From assembly GCF_003576645.1 (NCBI RefSeq), contig NC_044919.1, positions 12,435,336-12,499,335 on the forward strand: a DNA stretch of 64,000 bases. Direction: 5' to 3'. Of the stretch, positions 57,801-64,000 are shown one piece after another. The notes under the pieces were generated by a model. That model was not told the origin of the DNA, did not search any database, and saw nothing but the letters and a program-made list of their open reading frames with translations. Position 1 is the stretch's first letter; the number at the start of each line of letters is the position of its first letter. The position numbers were made by a program, and so were the translations under genes. This DNA comes from Ipomoea triloba. Taxonomy: Eukaryota > Streptophyta > Magnoliopsida > Solanales > Convolvulaceae.

Positions 57801-60800
57801 TGTGGCCAGCCATTGTTTTAGATGAATCTCAAACAGGTGGGCGGAAAGGCCTGAAAAAGACTTCTGGAGAAAAATCAGTTCTTGTGCAGTTTTTTGGCAC
57901 CCATGACTTTGCTAGGTATTTGCTTCAGGAATTTATTTAGTATCTGTGGTTCAACATGTAATGATTAACTTGCTTATCGGTCTTTACGTAAAATTAACTT
58001 CCGTGTGCACTAATATAAACTTATTACATTGGTTGCCAGGATCAAAGTGAAGCAAGTTATCTCTTTTCTTAGAGGACTTCTTTCTTCATTTCACTTGAAA
58101 TGCAGGAAACCAAATTTTGTTCGAGGTTTGGAGGAAGCAAAAATGTAAGCTTAATTTGCTTGTTTCTGTTAAGGTGTTGAGGGTACTGCATTTTCTGTGT
58201 TTTTCATTTTCCTATTTTTCCTTTAAACATTGACTTTTGTCATGAGATAGATATCTAAACATTGATATTTTAAAGATTAGTTGTGCTAAAGTTTATATTA
58301 TCTAGTTTATCGTCACTGATCCCATGTACTTGTCTAGTTGTCTGTCATTCTAAAACAACTACGAGTACACCTTTGGGATTGACTTGGCAACGCATGGGAC
58401 AATAGCCCCTTGGTTTCCTTTGGGATTGATGTCATGATTGCATTTAGAGAATGTTAGTCTTTATTAGTTTTGGTTGCTGATAAAAGAAACTTCATTAAAG
58501 AGATATCAAAGTGAGGTCAGAAGTCCTGCAAAGTCTATAGGAGTAGATTAAGAAAAATCTAATGCAGCACATACAAATCTATTTGCAAATTTGTAAATGG
58601 TAACCCCTGAAAAATCAACTGCTTTTACCTCAAAGATTCCAATAACTTTATTATACTAAAAAGATGTCTTGGATTACTCTGTCATTGAAAAATTCTAGCA
58701 TTTGGATTTAACCAAGCAGACAATCTTTGACAAATCTAATCCATCCTGGTTCTTCTTTTTATCTAAAAACTTAGTAACCTAGCATGTTCTCTGTAGAATG
58801 TGGGAAGACAATTTTCTCCTGATATAATAGAATGCCATCTTTTGTCCAGCTACGGCATTGCAATGTGGAAACATATGATAACAACCCACATTGTGCATTG
58901 AACACATCATGCCCATGAAATACTTGCTTGGCCTTTTAACCTGATGTAAATAATTACCTATTTACCTTTAGGACTTCTAATACATACTCTTCACTAGGGT
59001 CCTCATTGTCAAAAAATTATTAGGAACTGCAAAACCTTCCTTGATTTTGAGCAATGCATCTTATTTTGATGTGGAATTCTGGAGCTTATGAATATTGAAC
59101 TATGTCTAGTTACCTGATACATGTTATGCTCTGAATTGTGGTGAATTTTTCTAAGTAGGATATGGTCTAGGGTTGAAGTTGCTTGGAACTATTTTTGTAT
59201 ACATTAGTTTCTTGAGCAAGAAAATTGGTACCAGTTTTCATCGTGTCAATCAGGTATCTTAGTGAACAGAAACTCCCAAAAAGAATGTTGCGCTTGCGGA
59301 ATGGCGTTGAAGCTGATGATTATGATAGTGAAAAAGAAGGGGATGATTGCCATGCTGATTCAGATGGAGAGAGCATGGAGAATGGGCTTCAAAGAAGACT
59401 TGAGGACCTCAGACGTTTCCCCTTTGAATTGGGGGATCTGCAAATAATTAGCCTTGGTAAGTCTCTTGTTACTCAAATTATATCACAAATGTTTGAATTT
59501 GCAGGGTATAAGATGTTTTTCACCCTGATTTTGTTTGTTTTGATTTGCATAGTCCTGACAGTCTAAGCCAAGCCCCATTTTTGTTTAGCTTTGCATTACT
59601 GCTTATCCTTTCTTCACTTCCAATAATAGAATGAAGAATTATTTGTGGAGAGTGGAGGCCATAAACCAAGTACAATTTGTGTTTTGAAAGATTACATGAA
59701 GAAAAACATACATAAAAATGTTCTTTTTATCATCTTAAAGTATTGTGTTTGATTCTTTTGGAACTGGAAATTTTTTAATTTGTCAACTTTATCATGCCCA
59801 AAATATATTCCTATATTCCTAATTCCTATAGTGGAAATAGAGTGAGATTTGATAATTTCAACCTGATGATTCTTTTGAACTTGAAGGATATTGTAATAAA
59901 ACAAGAATTCCTTAACTTATAAATTTTTGGTATGCTCAAATTATATTCCCCAGAGGAAAATAGAGGAAGGTTGGATTTTCAACCAGAGAAGGCCATCTGA
60001 CTTGAAGGATATAGACATTTACCTGAATGTAGTCTTTATGCATGAACATTAAAGTGTATTTAATTTAATCTGGAACAGTCCTTTTAAATTTTTATTTTTA
60101 AATTTTTTCGATTATATCTGAAATATCTACATCTGTCCATTACAAATGTCTAATTTATACTGTGCAGGAAAAATTGTAGATGACTCTGATAATTTTCAAG
60201 ATGACAAATGCATTTGGCCTGAAGGATATACTGCACTGAGAAAATCTCCTTCAATAATGGGTAAATTCAGAGTGGATTTTCTTTGGTTTCCATAAAGCTA
60301 CGCCGCTATGGTGTTGCTGCATCATTTTCATGACATGGTCTTTACATTTGATTCACTTTGTAACACTGTCAAATCCTTGTAATTTGCTGAATTCAGATCC
60401 TAATAAATGTGCTTCATATAAGATGGAGGTACTTAGAGATCCTGACTTGAGGACACGGCCTATGTTTCGAATTACTTCAGACAATGGGGAGCAGGTAAAT
60501 ATGATAAACTGGTCTCCACAATGATTTTGTACCATCTCAGATATGGTATCATGAAAAAGAACTTTTATATGACAATCATTCAAATTTCCTTTGCTTCTTA
60601 CATGGTCTATTTTATCTGAATTCTTTATTAGCTTCAAATAAATATTTCCAAGATTGATGTAGTTGTGCATTTGGGTTTCAGTTTAAGGGATCCACACCAT
60701 CAGCCTGCTGGAATAAAATTATGAAAAAGATAAGGAAGCTGCAAGCTAATGATTCTGGTGGCACATGCAAAGGATTTCTTGATTCTGGTTCAGATATGTT

Positions 60801-63800
60801 TGGTTTTTCCCACCCTGAGATTTTGAAACTTATAAAGGTTCATCACTATTTCTACCGTTCTCTTTACAGTTTTACCCTTTTGAAATGCTGTTGCCTCCTA
60901 GAAAATGTCACCATATCAGATTTTGGCTTTTTGGCTTCTTTCAGAAAAAAAAAATTGAGTTAAAATCACAGTGGTCATCTCCTTTGCCATGTCATGAATC
61001 TTTTTGCAGTGCTTTTGAACCTTGCAATGAGGCTTCAACTTATGTTACTATATCATCAAACTTCATATTTTGCAATGTATGGTGATCAGTACAGTCATTT
61101 AAATGCTGTTATTTAACTTATTTCTATTAAAGAAATAATATTGTTATAGTTATTAGTGGGGCTTGGTCAGTTTTGAAAACGTTTAATACTTTGGGATTTC
61201 AATTCATTGTTTATATTTAGCTGATTTGTGAATGATAATTGAGTTTGGTATTTCAATTCATGACTTGTTGCTTATATAGTCGTGCCCTTGAGTTGGTATT
61301 TTTCCATAAATACCAACTTGAATTGGTGGAATGGGGTAATGACTGGTTTCTAGGTGTTGGACACGTATACCAAATTACCAATTATGTTTGTGTGGCTGGT
61401 TAGATGGACAGAAGAATACTGTTCATGAGACTGGATGGAAGATGTAATGCAAAATAAAAAAATGTTGATTGTTGGATCTTTATATCTAGATGCGTCTTTT
61501 AGCTGAATTAACTTGCTACATCTGCTGAAGAATTGTGTGAATTACCTTTGATTATTTGGCTATTATGGCGACAAAGAAAATATAGCTGTAAAATGTTTGA
61601 ATGATTTGAGTGGACCTGCTTTCTGAAAGAATAATGATATGTGGTCATATACATTTACATCATTGAGCAGGTTGAATGAGGCAAGCTTTTGTGCAATTTA
61701 ATGTTCATGACTGTGTAGCCGTTTCTTATGTTTACAAAAATAGTGCAATAATGCACGAGTTCATACTAAAACTAAAAGAGTGGAAATTAAATACCAAATT
61801 TATAATTGTTATCGACTTTTGAAATCGATATGTTATTTGTGACACTATGCAGCTAATCTATTCTTGTAGTGGTCTTCAGTTTTCAGACTATTTATTTATT
61901 TATTTTTGCGAAAACTAACATATCAACAATTTACAGGAGTTATCAAAATCCAGAGCTGCCTCAAAATATTCAAAATTGTCCTCTAAATGCCAAGAGTTAC
62001 CTGCTGGGTATAGGCCTGTTCGTGTTAAGTGGAAAGATCTTGACAAGTGCAATGTTTGTCATATGGATGAGGTATAAAGATGTTTGGTTAACAACTTTCT
62101 GTGATGAATAATTCTAATGTATTGTAATTTGTACTATTGTCTGTATTAGTGCCTCCACAACTGATTTGCATGGATATGCTATTTGTTTTCCTCTTTAATG
62201 TGGAAACTTTAGGTGCTACCTTGGATGTGCTATAAACTTGCTGCCCTGTGCTAACATAGATTATTTTGTGTGTAGGAGTACGTGAATAATCTGTTTCTGC
62301 AGTGTGATAAATGCAGAATGATGGTAGGCATTCTGCTATCCTCTCCTATTGTTATATTGTTGCTAGCATTTGTTCTCTTTAGTCATTTCTACTAGAGTTC
62401 TACTTGTTGACAAGTTAATTGCACCACATCCAACTATATAATGGTTGTGAGCTCGATATTGCAGTAGTGTGTTTAAAAATGCCATATTTGTCTCTATAAT
62501 TAGGTGTTAGTATTTGTTAAAGCATACACAGTGTATGTTGCAACTGCCCTGATCAAGTAACGTGCAACACTAAAAAGGAAAAGTGACGGAGTTCATCGTC
62601 AATACTTATTTGTCACTCCAAGATATCTGTCACAATTTGAGAACTGCTTTTTATTTTTGTCTTGCTATTGGAATAGTCTTTTTTATTTATTTTGTAATTA
62701 TTTTTTTTGGTCAAAGTTTTCTCTTAGATTTCAGGAATAGGATTTGATACCTTTTGATGCTTAATTTCCACTGTGTAATTTGCCTGCATTCTGATGATGC
62801 CTTGCCATGTGTGTACTTATGTTTGTGTAGGTGCATGCCAGATGCTACGGGGAGCTGGAACCTGTAGATGGAGTTCTTTGGTTATGCAACTTGTGTCGGC
62901 TGGGTGCCCCAGAATTCCCTCCACCTTGTTGTCTATGTCCTGTCATTGGTAATTAGTATTTTTTAATTTTTATAACTCTCTCTTAGCCTTTTGTGTGTTG
63001 CATTGGTTGCTTCTGTATCTGAACTGAATTCTATAGGAGGTGCTATGAAGCCTACAACAGATGGCCGATGGGCGCACCTTGCTTGTGCCATTTGGATACC
63101 AGGTTTTTCACTGCATATTCTCTCATCTATTTTTTTTTCTTATTACTGTGTACTATGATCTGATCGTTTTATCTGTTCTGCTTCAGAAACTTGCTTATCT
63201 GATATTAAGAAAATGGAGCCCATTGATGGACTGAATAGAGTCAATAAGGTATCTTTTCCACATCCTATTTGTGTCATTAATTAGGTTTTACACCCTTTCG
63301 AAATTAAACAAGAAATGGCACATGGTGTTTCTGTTAGATCCTTTTAAAGTACAGAAAACCATCTGGGATTTCTTATATGTGTCCCTAGTTAAACAAAATT
63401 GATACTTCTTTATAGCATCTACTGATTGTACTTACTGTCCTTCTATAAAGGATCGCTGGAAGCTCTTATGTAGTATTTGTGGTGTTCCTTACGGCGCTTG
63501 TATACAGGTAAAACATTGATTTTTTATTTGTTTTTTATGCTGAAAACTTTATACTGTTCACAAATCTGTAATCTCGCTAAATTCTTTTTATGAAATCAAG
63601 GAATTATTCTAGTAATGCAATGCTTTCTAGATATGTAACTATGTAAGGTAGTCATTTCAAAGTATTTTGCTCTACATATGCTCCACCTTGGTTAGATGCT
63701 TAAATTGTTAGAAGGAGGGGTGACATTTATTTGCCAGGTTCTTTGTTATGGGCTAAACACTAATTTGTACTTGAGTTACCTTATTTCAAGGCTGGATTCT

Positions 63801-64000
63801 TTTTGTTTTATTGGCCATAATAATCAATGTAGCCTTTGTGTAAATAATCATTATAGTATGTGATCAGAAATAACATCATTTTGTGTTCTAAACTCTTCAG
63901 TTAATTTTGATTAGTCATTTTATTCTATTCAGCTAATCTGTTTCTAGTGGTAATTTTGCAGTGCTCAAATAATAATTGTTGTGTAGCATATCACCCCCTT
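54807..64000 (+). CDS. ATX1: Trithorax-type histone H3K4 methyltransferase ATX1/ATX2 (partial, 3' end outside window)
   Basis: Nuclear enzyme that methylates histone H3 Lys4 at active genes. Exons: 54807-55564, 55643-55694, 55786-55860, 55973-56192, 57792-57915, 58040-58144, 59254-59456, 60168-60260, 60397-60494, 60682-60837, 61937-62071, 62276-62323, 62831-62948, 63037-63102, 63187-63248, 63451-63507, 63962-64000+. All introns are GT-AG and phases chain (about 803 aa). Domains in order: Tudor-like region (about 257-325, EGVDPKKFVGLQCK); PWWP (about 358-440, GDIIWAKLTGHAMWPAIVLDE across the exon 4/5 join); FYRN (about 525-575); FYRC (577-628, SACWNKI, GSDMFGFS); PHD (about 665-713, CNVCHMDE, CDKCRMMVHARC); extended PHD (from about 720, CCLCPVIGGAMKP, WAHLACAIW). 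The SET domain should follow. ATG 54807 is the first in-frame Met. The order separates it from ATX3-5. ATX1 versus ATX2 is not resolved. Confidence 0.93.
56762..57106. mobile_element. MITE with CCTAGGCG-rich termini in ATX intron 4
   Basis: Left ATGGTTGCAGTAGGCGCTAG and right GCGCCTAGGCGGCCGATTTT-TGCAACGG are imperfect inverted ends rich in GCCTAGGCG. TGGTTCTTTAC is duplicated at 56751-56761 and 57107-57117 (11 bp; 8-10 could be the true target). 345 bp with a (TA)n(TATG)n core. hAT or MULE type, undecided. Confidence 0.7.
57010..57495. repeat. Compound tandem repeat in ATX intron 4
   Basis: The right end of the MITE plus downstream sequence is repeated once, about 199 bp apart (CCTAGGCACT at 57021 and 57220). 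A minisatellite built on TTGCAAGACTGGGACTTTAG and GTGTGGTTCTTGTATATT then repeats about six times to 57490. Confidence 0.8.

Overview
This is nuclear DNA from a flowering plant, most likely a eudicot. The evidence is low GC, genes split into many small GT-AG exons, plant-only gene types (a family-1 UGT with a PSPG box, an ATX-type trithorax methyltransferase), and dense plant transposons (L1-type LINEs with a C-terminal RNase H, Gypsy and Copia remains, MULE, hAT, CACTA, Tourist-like and SINE copies). I cannot name the species from sequence alone.

Three host genes stand out. (1) A UGT92A1-like glycosyltransferase on + (12605-14725, two exons, 513 aa predicted). (2) A SAD2/importin-7/8-type nuclear transport receptor on - (22270-30630, 22 exons, every splice phase consistent, 1031 aa predicted). 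(3) The first 17 exons (about 803 aa) of an ATX1/ATX2-type H3K4 methyltransferase on + (from 54807, running off the right edge before the SET domain). They share no pathway; their proximity looks incidental.

Layout. 1-5.2 kb: a relic of an LRR receptor, then a decayed full-structure LINE on -. 5.2-6.8 kb: AT-rich DNA with a decayed coding-like stretch. 6.84-13.6 kb: a 5'-truncated young LINE with an exact 15-bp target duplication, followed by the UGT. This block appears twice around a single N and is almost certainly one locus. 14.7-22.3 kb: Copia gag relic, tandem repeats, an LTR-like block, a second falsely duplicated block (offset 1409 bp) and a Tourist-like MITE. 22.3-30.6 kb: importin gene, with a third single-N duplication in one intron. 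31-33.3 kb: AT-rich foldback repeats, including a perfect 170-bp inverted repeat touching a 645-N gap. 33.5-46 kb: intergenic repeats (palindromic MITE, local duplications, a PIF1/Helitron-like helicase scrap, a Copia LTR with primer-binding site, a hAT deletion derivative, a Gypsy 3' end, an HMG-box pseudogene). 46.4-47.6 kb: a Pack-MULE carrying a BAP31-like gene fragment. 48.7-49.9 kb: five palindromic MITE-like units in tandem, four of them identical with a 229-bp period. 50-54.4 kb: Gypsy LTR-like DNA, a CACTA DUF4216 fragment split by a SINE, and nested Tourist-like elements. 54.6-64 kb: ATX gene, with an E2F-like site and a telo-box upstream and a MITE plus minisatellite in intron 4.

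I found no new multi-gene system. The most notable items are the Pack-MULE, the palindromic MITE array that behaves like a young satellite, the SINE-in-CACTA insertion, and three assembly duplications that would otherwise be misread as duplicated genes. All exon boundaries were set by eye from splice signals, reading phase and remembered family sequence, with no alignment run.
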